Assembly (NCBI RefSeq): GCF_014643735.1
Contig: NZ_BMKA01000002.1
Location: 930,001 to 994,000, forward strand
Length of the DNA: 64,000 nucleotides
Direction of reading: 5' to 3'
Source of the DNA: Neptunicoccus cionae
GTDB taxonomy: Bacteria > Pseudomonadota > Alphaproteobacteria > Rhodobacterales > Rhodobacteraceae
The translations under genes and the position numbers were made by a program. The number at the start of each line of letters is the position of its first letter. Positions within the stretch are counted from its first letter, which is position 1. Below, piece after piece: positions 54,412-63,964 of the stretch. The notes beneath the pieces were generated by a model, which searched no databases, was not told where the DNA came from, and saw nothing but the letters and a program-made list of their open reading frames with translations.

Positions 54412-54594
54412 AGAATAGCTTTACCGTCATGTTATCGTTGCACTGGCATGCCCAAAAGACCAATTAGGATCTCAGTAGCAATGCAATTTGCCGTAGAGTA
54501 AGTAACTATACACCCATCAAGCGTGTTTCGATAGTTTAGGATGTGCTGGTAATGCGTTGATCTTATGTAAAAAACCATCCTTTTGAGATAGTTT

Positions 54595-54681
54595 TGGTGC
54601 CCAGAAGAGGACTCGAACCTCCACGTCCATACGGACACTAGCACCTGAAGCTAGCGCGTCTACCAATTCCGCCATCTGGGC
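54595..54681 (-). tRNA. tRNA-Leu (anticodon CAG)
   Basis: The 87-nt gene folds as a class II tRNA: acceptor GCCCAGA/TCTGGGC, D arm, anticodon loop TTCAGGT giving CAG, a long variable arm (TGTCCGTATGGACG), T arm GAGGTTCGAGTCCTC, discriminator A and an encoded CCA. It reads leucine CUG codons. It lies in the gap between the kinase and the NDUFA9-like gene. Confidence 0.97.
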
Positions 54682-54821
54682 AACAGATCACGTAGGGGGC
54701 GATTTACAGATGGTCGGGGGGGGTGTCAACGGGTGATTCACATCTAATTTCAGCAATTGTGCTTGTGAGTGGGGCCACATCGCATTATTTCAGGGCAAAC
54801 CCCAGTTGTCGGAGCGCAATT

Positions 54822-55835
54822 ATGTTACAATCGCCTAAAGTTGTTACCATTTTCGGTGGGTCCGGATTTGTCGGTCGCTACATCGCGCGGCGGATGGCGA
54901 AAGAAGGCTGGCGCGTACAGGTAGCTGTTCGTCGGCCAAATGAAGCCGTATTCGTGCGCCCTTACGGTGTTGTCGGGCAGGTCGAGCCTGTGCTGGCAAA
55001 TATCCGTAATGATGAATCTGTGGCGCAAATCGTTGCAAACTCCGACGCGGTTGTGAATTGCGTTTCCGTACTTCAGGAACACGGTAAGCAAACCTTCGAG
55101 GCGTTGAATGTTGAAGGCGCAGCGCGGATCGCAAAGGCCTGTGCAGCGGCGGGTGTCGCGCGGTTGGTCCATATTTCAGCACTTGGTGCGAACCTTGAGT
55201 CCGATAGTGCCTCTGCCCGCTCAAAGGCAGAGGGAGAGCAGGAGATTCTCAAAGCGTTCCCGACAGCGATGATCCTCCGGCCCTCCGTGATTTTCGGGAA
55301 TGAAGATCAGTTCCTGAACCGGTTTGCGCAGATGTCTTCCTTCACACCGGTTCTGCCGCTGTTTGGTGGTGGGTCAAAATTTCAGCCAGTTTATGTGGAT
55401 GATGTGGCGCAAGCGGCGTGCAAAGGAATTCTGGGTGAGGCCGAGCCAGGCATTTATGAACTTGGCGGACCCGATGTGGAAAGCCTGAGTGAGATCGTGA
55501 AGCGGATGCTGCATATCACGCGCCGCCGTCGCCTTGTGATTAATCAGCCGTTTTTCCTTGGAACGATTTTGGGTAAGACATTGGATATGGTGCAAAAGCT
55601 GAGCCTTGGGTTGTTCACCAACACGATACTGACAGCCGATCAGGTGAAACAACTGCGCAACGACAATGTTGTGTCCAACACGGCTAAATCATTTGCGAAT
55701 TTGGACATTACCCCAACATCTTATGAGACAGTCGCAGAACAATATCTCTACCGTTACCGCCCGTCGGGGCAGTATGCTGAATTGACCGAGAGCGCACGTC
55801 ATATGCGTGGCACGCCGACGACCAGCGACTTTTAA
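54822..55835 (+). CDS. NDUFA9-like NAD(P)-binding complex I accessory protein
   Basis: This 337-residue atypical short-chain dehydrogenase has the nucleotide-binding loop TIFGGSGFVGRYIARRMAKE and then VAVRRPNEA, LVHISALGANLES and MILRPSVIFGNEDQFLNRF, which is the NDUFA9 pattern. In mitochondria and alphaproteobacteria these proteins bind NAD(P)H and help assemble or stabilise respiratory complex I; catalysis is not expected. ATG 54822 has GGAG 7 bp upstream, better than an upstream frame that runs into the tRNA flank. A terminator follows. Confidence 0.9.
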   Translation: MLQSPKVVTIFGGSGFVGRYIARRMAKEGWRVQVAVRRPNEAVFVRPYGVVGQVEPVLANIRNDESVAQIVANSDAVVNCVSVLQEHGKQTFEALNVEGAARIAKACAAAGVARLVHISALGANLESDSASARSKAEGEQEILKAFPTAMILRPSVIFGNEDQFLNRFAQMSSFTPVLPLFGGGSKFQPVYVDDVAQAACKGILGEAEPGIYELGGPDVESLSEIVKRMLHITRRRRLVINQPFFLGTILGKTLDMVQKLSLGLFTNTILTADQVKQLRNDNVVSNTAKSFANLDITPTSYETVAEQYLYRYRPSGQYAELTESARHMRGTPTTSDF

Positions 55836-55868
55836 GGCGCTATTTCAGACGTTAGTGAACTGTGCAAG

Positions 55869-55891
55869 GCCCCGCAATCGCGGGGCTTTTT
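55869..55891 (+). terminator. Intrinsic terminator after the NDUFA9-like gene
   Basis: GCCCCGC and GCGGGGC form a 7-bp GC-rich stem with a 4-base loop, followed by TTTTT. It stops rightward transcription before the convergent uppP. Confidence 0.9.
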
Positions 55892-55901
55892 GCGTCTGGT
55901 A

Positions 55902-56705
55902 TCACCTGTAGGCCACTGCCAGCAGGATCAGCCCGAGGAGTACGCGGTAGATCACGTAGGGCGTGAAACTGACGCTGCGAAGTAGTCGCATCATCAGGGA
56001 AAGCGCCAGAAGTGCGGTTAGAAAACTGAAAACTGCGGCGATTGCGCCATCGCGAAGGCCGGCGGCGTTCGCCTCGCTGATTGCCTCAATGCCCAACAGG
56101 GCTGCGGAGGACAGGATTACGGGAATCGACATTAGCATGGCGATGCGGGTGCCGTCTTCTCTGGTGTAGCCAAGAAATCGCGCGCCGGTGATCGCAATGC
56201 CTGAGCGGGAGGTGCCGGGGATCAAGGCGAGGGCCTGCCACAGGCCAAGCTTAATGGCGTCTGACATGTCCCAGTTTTTTTGGGTTTTGGTCTGCGCGCC
56301 CCGTTGATCGGCGATGTAAAGGAGAATGCCAAATGCGAGCATGGTCCAGCCGATCACTGTGATGTTGCGCATGGCGTCCGACAGTCCGGTTAGTTTCAAG
56401 ATCAGGCCAAATAGAACTGCTGGAATCGTCGCTATGATAAGGAGTAGTGCCAATCGTGCGGAATCTGTACGGGTTTTTCCTGTGGCCAGATGGAAAAGGC
56501 CAGTAAATGCGGATCGGGAGTCTTTCCAGAAGAACAAGATCACGGCGCCAAGGGTGCCAATATGGACCGCAACATCTATCAGTTGTCCCTGATCTGCGAC
56601 ACCCATCACATTGGGGAGCAGGATCAAATGCCCCGAGCTTGAAACCGGTAGAAATTCAGTAATGCCCTGCACAATTGCGAGTATCAGAAGGTGGAGCAGG
56701 GGCAT
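55902..56705 (-). CDS. uppP: Undecaprenyl-diphosphate phosphatase UppP (BacA)
   Basis: This membrane enzyme recycles undecaprenyl pyrophosphate to the monophosphate carrier used for peptidoglycan and surface polysaccharides. The 267-residue protein has both catalytic motifs: ITEFLPVSSSGHLIL (with the conserved Glu and Ser-rich segment) and LIPGTSRSGIAITGARFLG. There are about seven or eight hydrophobic segments. It is transcribed leftward alone. Confidence 0.97.
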   Translation of the reverse strand: MPLLHLLILAIVQGITEFLPVSSSGHLILLPNVMGVADQGQLIDVAVHIGTLGAVILFFWKDSRSAFTGLFHLATGKTRTDSARLALLLIIATIPAVLFGLILKLTGLSDAMRNITVIGWTMLAFGILLYIADQRGAQTKTQKNWDMSDAIKLGLWQALALIPGTSRSGIAITGARFLGYTREDGTRIAMLMSIPVILSSAALLGIEAISEANAAGLRDGAIAAVFSFLTALLALSLMMRLLRSVSFTPYVIYRVLLGLILLAVAYR

Positions 56706-56768
56706 GGGCGGGCCTTTATGATTCGTTTCAAGGGGAGAATATGCTCTCTGGGATGGGAAGGGAATCTT

Positions 56769-56783
56769 AGCTTAAGGTAAGCT
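56769..56783. promoter_or_regulatory. Dyad in the uppP-gltD gap
   Basis: AGCTTA-AGG-TAAGCT is a perfect 6-bp inverted repeat about 165 bp before gltD. It could be an operator for either divergent gene; no known site matches. Confidence 0.3.
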
Positions 56784-56947
56784 TTGCTGACCTATTTAAT
56801 AATGAACGGGCTCAAAAAATGGAAATTCCCGCACCTTATGATTATTTATGTCAGTATGGGTTACCCAATTTGCAGTTTTCCCTTTGACTGCGGGTAAACA
56901 TTGGTTAGAAGGCAGGCTCTGGAAGTAGTTATTGCGGGTGTATCATC

Positions 56948-58384
56948 ATGGCTGAACAAAAAATGCTGAAATTTGTAAACGTGGACCGCGATATGCCGGA
57001 GAAACGTGTGCCAAATCTGCGTACATCTGATTTCGACGAAATTTACCAGCAGTTTGCAGCCGAAAAAGCGGCCGAGCAATCCAGCCGCTGTTCCCAGTGC
57101 GGCGTACCGTTCTGTCAGGATCACTGTCCGCTGCACAATAATATCCCCGATTGGTTGAAACTGACAGCTGAAGGCCGCTTGCAAGAAGCTTACGAGGTCA
57201 GCCAGGCGACCAACCAGTTCCCCGAGATTTGTGGCCGTATCTGCCCGCAGGACCGTTTGTGTGAAGGCAACTGCGTGATCGAACAATCCGGTCACGGCAC
57301 GGTTACCATTGGTGCGGTGGAGAAATACATTACCGATACCGCGTGGGAACAAGGGTGGGTTCAGCCTATCAAACCCTACGCGGAGCGTAGCGAGTCCGTT
57401 GGAATTATCGGTGCCGGCCCTGCGGGTCTGGCGGCGGCAGATGTTCTGCGCCGTGCCGGTGTTCAGGTCACAATCTATGACCGTTACGACCGTGCTGGCG
57501 GCTTGCTGACCTATGGTATTCCAGGTTTCAAACTGGAGAAAGAAGTTGTGGAACGCCGAAATGGTCAGCTGGCTGAGGGCGGTGTGACCTTCAAGCTGGA
57601 TTGCGACGTTGGCAAGGATGTCAGCTTTGAAGAGCTGCGCAAAACCCATGATGCGATCCTGATCGGTACAGGCGTTTACAAATCCCGTGATCTGGGTGGT
57701 CCGGGTGCCGGTCTGAACGGAATTGTTAAGGCAATAGACTATCTTACAGCTTCTAACCGTCACAACTTTGGCGATGCTGTTCCTGAAATCGACAGCGGAG
57801 AGCTGTGGGCCGAGGGCAAGAATGTTGTCGTTATCGGCGGCGGCGATACTGCGATGGATTGTGTGCGTACAGCCATCCGTCAGGGCGCAACCTCGGTGAA
57901 ATGTCTTTACCGTCGCGACCGTCAGAACATGCCGGGATCCCTGCGGGAAACTGCGAACGCGGAAGAAGAAGGCGTGGAATTCGTCTGGTTGTCTGCGCCC
58001 AAAGGGTTTGCGGGTGATGATAAGGTCACAGGCGTTTATGTGCAGCAGATGCGTCTGGGTGCGCCGGATGTAACTGGCCGTCAGGCCCCCGAAGAAATAC
58101 CGGGTGCCGAGTATCTTGAGAAAGCCGATCTGGTGATCAAGGCGCTTGGCTTTGAGCCAGAGGAGCTGCCGACACTTTGGGACACGCCGGAGCTGGAAGT
58201 TACCCGTTGGGGCACGGTTAAAGCCGATTTCGTCAGTAAGCGCACGGCAATGGATGGGGTTTATGCAGCAGGGGACATCGTGCGCGGTGCGTCTCTGGTG
58301 GTTTGGGCGATTGCAGACGGGCGCGATGCCGCTGGTTCAATCCTCGCAGATCTGAACGCAAAATCCGCCATCGCAGCCGAATAA
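56948..58384 (+). CDS. gltD: Glutamate synthase (NADPH) small subunit
   Basis: GltD feeds electrons from NADPH through FAD and iron-sulfur clusters to GltB. The 478-residue protein has two N-terminal cysteine clusters for [4Fe-4S] centres (CSQCGVPFCQDHCPLHNN and CGRICPQDRLCEGNC), an FAD-binding loop GIIGAGPAGLAAADVLRRAG, an NADPH-binding loop VVVIGGGDTAMDCVRTAIR and the C-terminal MDGVYAAGDIVRGASLVVWA. gltB follows after about 95 bp. The small-subunit-first order is the reverse of E. coli gltBD. Confidence 0.97.
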   Translation: MAEQKMLKFVNVDRDMPEKRVPNLRTSDFDEIYQQFAAEKAAEQSSRCSQCGVPFCQDHCPLHNNIPDWLKLTAEGRLQEAYEVSQATNQFPEICGRICPQDRLCEGNCVIEQSGHGTVTIGAVEKYITDTAWEQGWVQPIKPYAERSESVGIIGAGPAGLAAADVLRRAGVQVTIYDRYDRAGGLLTYGIPGFKLEKEVVERRNGQLAEGGVTFKLDCDVGKDVSFEELRKTHDAILIGTGVYKSRDLGGPGAGLNGIVKAIDYLTASNRHNFGDAVPEIDSGELWAEGKNVVVIGGGDTAMDCVRTAIRQGATSVKCLYRRDRQNMPGSLRETANAEEEGVEFVWLSAPKGFAGDDKVTGVYVQQMRLGAPDVTGRQAPEEIPGAEYLEKADLVIKALGFEPEELPTLWDTPELEVTRWGTVKADFVSKRTAMDGVYAAGDIVRGASLVVWAIADGRDAAGSILADLNAKSAIAAE

Positions 58385-58478
58385 GGACCGGACCACGCGC
58401 CAATACGATCCGGCGCGGTCCGTCACAGTATAAGATCCGGCCCTGACAGAGATCGGGGTTTTGAAAGGGAAAGCCACC

Positions 58479-61400
58479 ATGACACAGTATGATGCAAAAT
58501 GGGTAGCCGAAGAAGAAGCCAAACGGGCCATGTTGGCCGAGCAGGGGCTTTACCGCGAAGATGATGAGCATTCGTCTTGTGGTGTTGGCCTTGTTGTTTC
58601 CGTTGATGGTAAACCGAACCGCCGTGTGGTGGACGCTGGTATCACGGCGCTTCAGGCGATCTGGCACCGTGGTGCGGTGGATGCGGACGGGATGACTGGT
58701 GATGGTGCCGGCATCCATTTGCAGATCCCTAAAGAGTTCTTTTACGATCAGATCCGTCGCACAGGGCATGAACCCGACATCGACAAAATGATCGCCGTCG
58801 GGCAGGTCTTTCTGCCGCGGACCGACTTTGGGGCGCAGGAAAACTGCCGGACTATCGTGGAAAGCGAAGTGCTCAAGATGGGTTACTACATCTACGGCTG
58901 GCGCCATGTGCCGGTGGATGTGTCCTGTCTGGGAGAAAAGGCGAACGCGACCCGCCCCGAGATTGAGCAGATCCTGATTTCCAACAGCAAGGGCGTGGAC
59001 GAGGAACAGTTCGAGCGTGAGCTGTATGTGATCCGCCGCCGGATCGAAAAAGCCGTGGCCAAAGCTGCGATCCGTGATTTCTACATCTGTAGCCTGTCCT
59101 GCCGGTCGGTGATCTACAAAGGCATGATGCTGGCCGAACAGGTGGCCGTGTTCTACCCCGATCTGAAAGACGACCGTTTTGAAAGCGCCTTTGCGATCTA
59201 TCACCAGCGCTATTCCACTAACACTTTCCCACAGTGGTGGCTGGCCCAGCCATTCCGGATGTTGGCCCACAACGGCGAGATCAATACCCTCAAGGGTAAC
59301 GTCAATTGGATGAAATCCCACGAAATTCGCATGGCGTCCAAGAACTTTGGCGAACATGCGGAAGACATCAAACCGATCATCGCTGGCGGGTCTTCTGACT
59401 CTGCAGCACTTGATTCCGTGTTTGAAGTGATGGTGCGTGCAGGGCGCTCCGCGCCGATGGCAAAAACCATGCTGGTGCCGGAAAGCTGGTCAAACCTGTC
59501 CCACGAAATGCCTGATGCGTGGAAGGACATGTACGCCTATTGCAACTCTGTGATGGAGCCTTGGGACGGTCCTGCGGCACTGGCCATGACAGATGGTCGC
59601 TGGGTTGTGGCCGGTCTGGACCGTAATGGTCTGCGCCCAATGCGCTATGTCATCACCAACGACGGTCTGGTGATTGCCGGTTCAGAGGCCGGGATGGTGC
59701 CGGTTGATGAATCCAGCATTCTGCGTAAGGGCGCGTTGGGCCCGGGTCAGATGCTGGGCGTTGATATGCTGGAAAACAAGGTTTGGCACGATGCAGAGCT
59801 GAAAGATTCACTGGCAGAGGCGCAGCCTTTCAGCAAGTGGGTTGGCTCGATCACCAACCTTGAGGACAATACCAAGACCATTCAGGAAAAGGCTTTGTAC
59901 AGTGGTGCAGAGCTGCGCAAGCGTCAGATTGCTGCTGGTTTCAGTGTTGAGGATCTGGAGGTCATTCTGCACCCGATGGCGGAGGACGCGAAAGAGTCTA
60001 TTGCCTCTATGGGGGATGACACGCCAAGCGCGGTGCTGTCGGATAAATACCGCCCGCTCAGTCATTTCTTCCGCCAGAATTTTAGTCAGGTGACCAACCC
60101 GCCCATCGATTCCTTGCGCGAATTCCGTGTGATGAGCCTGAAAACCCGTTTCGGGAACTTGGGCAATGTGCTGGATGAAAGCAACGCGCAGACCGAGATC
60201 CTTGTGGTCGAAAGCCCCTTCATGGCCAACGCCAAGTTTGAGGCCATGGTCGAAGCTTTCGGCGCGAAAGTGACCGCGATTGACTGTTCCTTTGATCGTG
60301 AAAACCCCAACGGATTGCGCGATGCTGTTCACCGTATCAGATCCGAGGCGGAAGAGGCCGTGCGCTCCGGTGCGGGGCATTTGGTTCTAACTGACCGGCG
60401 TCAGGATGAGGATAAAATTCCCGTTCCGATGATCCTTGCCACTTCGGCAGTTCATTCATGGCTGACAGCCGCTGGTCTGCGGACCTTCTGTTCGATCAAC
60501 GTACGTTCTGCGGAATGTATGGATCCGCATTATTTTGCGGTGTTGATCGGCTGTGGTGCGACTACTGTGAACGCCTATCTGGCGCAGGATAGTCTGGCGG
60601 ACCGGATTGATCGGGGCTTGTTGGATTGTACGCTTGATGTGGCGATGGAACGCTACCGCGAGGCGATTAATCAGGGCTTGCTGAAAATCATGGCGAAGAT
60701 GGGGATTTCTGTGATCTCCAGTTATCGCGGTGGTCTGAACTTTGAAGCTGTGGGGCTGTCCCGTGCGATGGTCGCCGAATTCTTCCCAGGTATGCACAGC
60801 CGCATTTCAGGTATCGGCCTGTTCGGTATTCAAAAGAAAATACGCGAAGTGCACGCCCGTGGCTGGCTTGGCCAGCAGAACGTTCTGCCCATTGGCGGCT
60901 TTTACAAAGAGCGGCGCACCGGCGAGAAACACGCATGGGAAGCACAATCCATGCATATGCTGCAAGCCGCGTGTGATCGGGCGAGCTTTGATCTGTGGAA
61001 GCAGTATTCCCGCAAGATGCAGTCCAATCCGCCGATTCACCTGCGGGATTTGCTGGACTTCAATTCGACCGCCAAACCTATTTCTGTGGACGAAGTGGAA
61101 AGCATCACCTCTATCCGTAAGCGGTTTGTGACACCGGGTATGTCCCTTGGCGCATTGTCGCCAGAGGCGCATAAGACACTGAACGTCGCTATGAACCGCA
61201 TCGGGGCGAAATCCGACAGTGGTGAGGGCGGCGAAGATCCGGCGCATTTTGTGCCGGAACCTAATGGGGATAATCCGTCTGCCAAAATCAAACAGGTGGC
61301 TTCGGGCCGGTTTGGGGTGACTGCGGAGTACCTCAACCAGTGTGAAGAGCTGGAAATCAAGGTAGCGCAAGGCGCGAAACCGGGTGAAGGTGGCCAACTT

Positions 61401-63011
61401 CCGGGGATCAAGGTCACCGACCTGATTGCACGGCTGCGTCATTCGACCAAAGGTGTGACACTGATTTCACCGCCGCCACACCACGATATCTACTCGATCG
61501 AGGATCTGGCGCAGCTGATTTATGACCTCAAGCAAATCAACCCGCGCGCTAAAGTGACCGTGAAACTGGTTGCCAGCAGCGGCGTAGGTACAATTGCTGC
61601 GGGTGTCGCAAAAGCGAAGGCGGATGTGATCCTGATTTCGGGGCACAACGGCGGGACAGGCGCATCGCCTGCGACCTCGATCAAATATGCGGGTCTGCCG
61701 TGGGAAATGGGGCTGAGCGAGGCGCATCAGGTCCTGTCCATGAACAAGCTGCGGGATCGTGTAACCCTGCGCACTGACGGTGGTTTGCGGACAGGGCGTG
61801 ACATCGTGATTGCCGCAATGCTTGGCGCCGAAGAATACGGCATCGGCACCGCTGCCCTGATCGCGATGGGCTGTATCATGGTGCGCCAGTGCCAGTCCAA
61901 CACCTGCCCAGTCGGGGTTTGTGTGCAGGATGAAGACCTGCGCAAGAAGTTCACCGGCACAGCGGATAAGGTTGTGAACCTGATCACCTTCTACGCACAG
62001 GAAGTGCGCGAGGTTCTAGCCTCCTTGGGGGCGCGTTCGCTTGATGAAGTGATTGGACGCGCGGATATGTTGGCGCAGGTGTCCCGTGGGTCAGCCCATT
62101 TGGACGATCTGGACCTCAACCCGCTTCTCGTCAGCATCGATAACGCCAACACTATCGTCTACAACCGTGACAAGCCTCGTCAGGCCGTGCCTGATACGCT
62201 GGATGCGTCGATTGTGAAGGATGCGGAGCCGTTCTTTAAGGACGGTGAAAAGATGCAATTGTCTTACGCGGTGCAGAACACTCATCGCACGATCGGCACA
62301 CGCGTGTCGTCCCATATCGTAAAGCGGTTTGGAATGAACAACACGCTGCAACCTGATCACCTGACAGTGAAACTTACCGGCAGCGCAGGTCAGTCCCTGG
62401 GCGCATTTGCGGCACCGGGCCTGAAACTGGAAGTGTCGGGCGATGCGAACGACTATGTTGGTAAGGGTCTGTCCGGTGGCACAATTGTTGTTCGCCCACC
62501 GCTGGGGTCCCCGATTACAGCCAGTGAAAATACCATCATCGGCAACACAGTGCTTTACGGTGCGACTGCGGGTCGCCTGTTTGCCAATGGCCGCGCGGGC
62601 GAACGGTTCGCTGTGCGCAATTCCGGTGCAAAAGTGGTGATTGAAGGCTGCGGCACCAACGGGTGTGAATATATGACTGGCGGTGTGGCTGTAATCCTTG
62701 GCTCTGTCGGAGCGAATTTTGGCGCGGGTATGACCGGCGGCATGGCCTATATCTACGATCCGGACGCGCAGCTCGACAAGCTGATCAACCGTGAAACACT
62801 TGTGACTAACGGGGTGACTGTCGATCACTGGAAGGTTGAACTCAAGTCCCTGCTGGAAGACCACCTTGCAGAGACGCGATCGGCCAAAGCAGCGGATATT
62901 CTGCGCCGCTGGGATGAGGAGCTTGCCAATTTCGTGCAAATTTGCCCCAAAGAGATGCTGAACCGCCTGCCAGCCCCGCTGAGCATGGAAACCGGCAAAA
63001 AGACGGCCTGA
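58479..63011 (+). CDS. gltB: Glutamate synthase (NADPH) large subunit
   Basis: This 1510-residue enzyme makes two glutamates from glutamine and 2-oxoglutarate. A propeptide of 33 residues precedes Cys34 (SSCGVGLV), which becomes the N-terminal nucleophile of the class II glutaminase domain. The FMN synthase domain includes SGHNGGTGASPATSIKYAG. The [3Fe-4S] cysteines lie near 1131-1142 (MGCIMVRQCQSNTCPVGVC), and a C-terminal beta-helix carries Gly-rich repeats (GNTVLYGATAGRLF). I start at ATG 58479, with AAAGGGAAAG upstream, rather than the in-frame TTG at 58461. Confidence 0.98.
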   Translation: MTQYDAKWVAEEEAKRAMLAEQGLYREDDEHSSCGVGLVVSVDGKPNRRVVDAGITALQAIWHRGAVDADGMTGDGAGIHLQIPKEFFYDQIRRTGHEPDIDKMIAVGQVFLPRTDFGAQENCRTIVESEVLKMGYYIYGWRHVPVDVSCLGEKANATRPEIEQILISNSKGVDEEQFERELYVIRRRIEKAVAKAAIRDFYICSLSCRSVIYKGMMLAEQVAVFYPDLKDDRFESAFAIYHQRYSTNTFPQWWLAQPFRMLAHNGEINTLKGNVNWMKSHEIRMASKNFGEHAEDIKPIIAGGSSDSAALDSVFEVMVRAGRSAPMAKTMLVPESWSNLSHEMPDAWKDMYAYCNSVMEPWDGPAALAMTDGRWVVAGLDRNGLRPMRYVITNDGLVIAGSEAGMVPVDESSILRKGALGPGQMLGVDMLENKVWHDAELKDSLAEAQPFSKWVGSITNLEDNTKTIQEKALYSGAELRKRQIAAGFSVEDLEVILHPMAEDAKESIASMGDDTPSAVLSDKYRPLSHFFRQNFSQVTNPPIDSLREFRVMSLKTRFGNLGNVLDESNAQTEILVVESPFMANAKFEAMVEAFGAKVTAIDCSFDRENPNGLRDAVHRIRSEAEEAVRSGAGHLVLTDRRQDEDKIPVPMILATSAVHSWLTAAGLRTFCSINVRSAECMDPHYFAVLIGCGATTVNAYLAQDSLADRIDRGLLDCTLDVAMERYREAINQGLLKIMAKMGISVISSYRGGLNFEAVGLSRAMVAEFFPGMHSRISGIGLFGIQKKIREVHARGWLGQQNVLPIGGFYKERRTGEKHAWEAQSMHMLQAACDRASFDLWKQYSRKMQSNPPIHLRDLLDFNSTAKPISVDEVESITSIRKRFVTPGMSLGALSPEAHKTLNVAMNRIGAKSDSGEGGEDPAHFVPEPNGDNPSAKIKQVASGRFGVTAEYLNQCEELEIKVAQGAKPGEGGQLPGIKVTDLIARLRHSTKGVTLISPPPHHDIYSIEDLAQLIYDLKQINPRAKVTVKLVASSGVGTIAAGVAKAKADVILISGHNGGTGASPATSIKYAGLPWEMGLSEAHQVLSMNKLRDRVTLRTDGGLRTGRDIVIAAMLGAEEYGIGTAALIAMGCIMVRQCQSNTCPVGVCVQDEDLRKKFTGTADKVVNLITFYAQEVREVLASLGARSLDEVIGRADMLAQVSRGSAHLDDLDLNPLLVSIDNANTIVYNRDKPRQAVPDTLDASIVKDAEPFFKDGEKMQLSYAVQNTHRTIGTRVSSHIVKRFGMNNTLQPDHLTVKLTGSAGQSLGAFAAPGLKLEVSGDANDYVGKGLSGGTIVVRPPLGSPITASENTIIGNTVLYGATAGRLFANGRAGERFAVRNSGAKVVIEGCGTNGCEYMTGGVAVILGSVGANFGAGMTGGMAYIYDPDAQLDKLINRETLVTNGVTVDHWKVELKSLLEDHLAETRSAKAADILRRWDEELANFVQICPKEMLNRLPAPLSMETGKKTA

Positions 63012-63039
63012 CATTTTTCAGACCCGTATTAAGTAAGAC

Positions 63040-63067
63040 AAGGAGGCCGGAGTTTTCGGCCTTCTTT
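63040..63067 (+). terminator. Intrinsic terminator after gltB
   Basis: AAGGAGGCCG (63040-63049) pairs with CGGCCTTCTT (63057-63066) through ten pairs including one G-U, followed by a short T stretch. Confidence 0.75.
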
Positions 63068-63130
63068 GCTTTTGTAGCTGTTGATTTGAAAGACGCCTTG
63101 GCTGAGACTGCCGCCAGAGGGAAATTTTAG

Positions 63131-63910
63131 ATGGCCGATGACGACGCAACCCGAGTGCGCAAGAAGGTGAAAGCCCCGCGGAGCAAGGGCAAGGTCGGCC
63201 AGGCGGCAGACAGCTTTAGTGGCGCGTGGCGCTACTGGATTCGCTGGGTAATTCGTAAACTGTTTCTGATCCTGTTTGCCGGTGTGGCGGTCAGCTTGTT
63301 GCTGGTTGTGTTACTGCGGTTCGCAAATCCCTACCTGACGTATTATTATGTTGCCGAACGGATGCGTTTGGGGGAGGTCGCGCGGGAGTGGACCCCGATT
63401 GAACATTTTTCACCCGAAGTCGCGCAGGCTTTCGTGGCCGCCGAAGACGCCAATTTTTGCACCCATTTCGGATTCGATATCGAAGGCATCAAAGCCGCGC
63501 TTGCAGACGACGGTCGGCTGCGCGGTGGCAGTACCATCAGCCAACAAGTGGCTAAGAACGTGTTTCTGTGGCATGGGCGGACATGGGTGCGCAAAGGCGT
63601 GGAGGCGTGGTTCACTGTGTTAATCGAATTGTTCTGGCCGAAGAAACGGATCGTCGAAGTTTATCTGAACATTGCTGAAACAGATGAAGGTGTCTTTGGC
63701 GCCGCCGCCGGAGGACGGCATTATTTCGGCGTCACGCCGGACAAGCTGTCCCTGCTTCAGGCCGCCCGCATCGCGGCGGTGCTTCCGTCCCCCAAGAAAC
63801 GGTCTGCCAGCCAACCCACTTCCTTTGTGAAAAAACGAACGCGGCAAATAATGGCCGGTGCCCGAACTATTGCGGCAGACGGGCGTGCTGACTGTTTCAA
63901 CAGCGGTTGA
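63131..63910 (+). CDS. mtgA: Monofunctional biosynthetic peptidoglycan transglycosylase
   Basis: This membrane-anchored GT51 enzyme polymerises lipid II into glycan strands without a transpeptidase domain. The 259-residue protein has a basic cytosolic tail, one membrane segment (about 42-63, LFLILFAGVAVSLLLVVLL) and the GT51 motifs: catalytic Glu in VAAEDANFCTHFGFD, RGGSTISQQVAKNVFLW, RKGVEAWFTVLIE and KKRIVEVYLNIAE. No penicillin-binding domain follows. It may be read alone after the gltB terminator. Confidence 0.97.
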   Translation: MADDDATRVRKKVKAPRSKGKVGQAADSFSGAWRYWIRWVIRKLFLILFAGVAVSLLLVVLLRFANPYLTYYYVAERMRLGEVAREWTPIEHFSPEVAQAFVAAEDANFCTHFGFDIEGIKAALADDGRLRGGSTISQQVAKNVFLWHGRTWVRKGVEAWFTVLIELFWPKKRIVEVYLNIAETDEGVFGAAAGGRHYFGVTPDKLSLLQAARIAAVLPSPKKRSASQPTSFVKKRTRQIMAGARTIAADGRADCFNSG

Positions 63911-63964
63911 AAATTGTTACGCATGAGTGCAAATAGAACCACCCCCAATTAACGTCTGGCTGAA

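Noticed and set aside
54716-54723. Run of eight G near the tRNA-Leu
   Set aside because: It lies about 100 bp before the NDUFA9-like start with no surface gene attached; a chance tract is the simpler reading.
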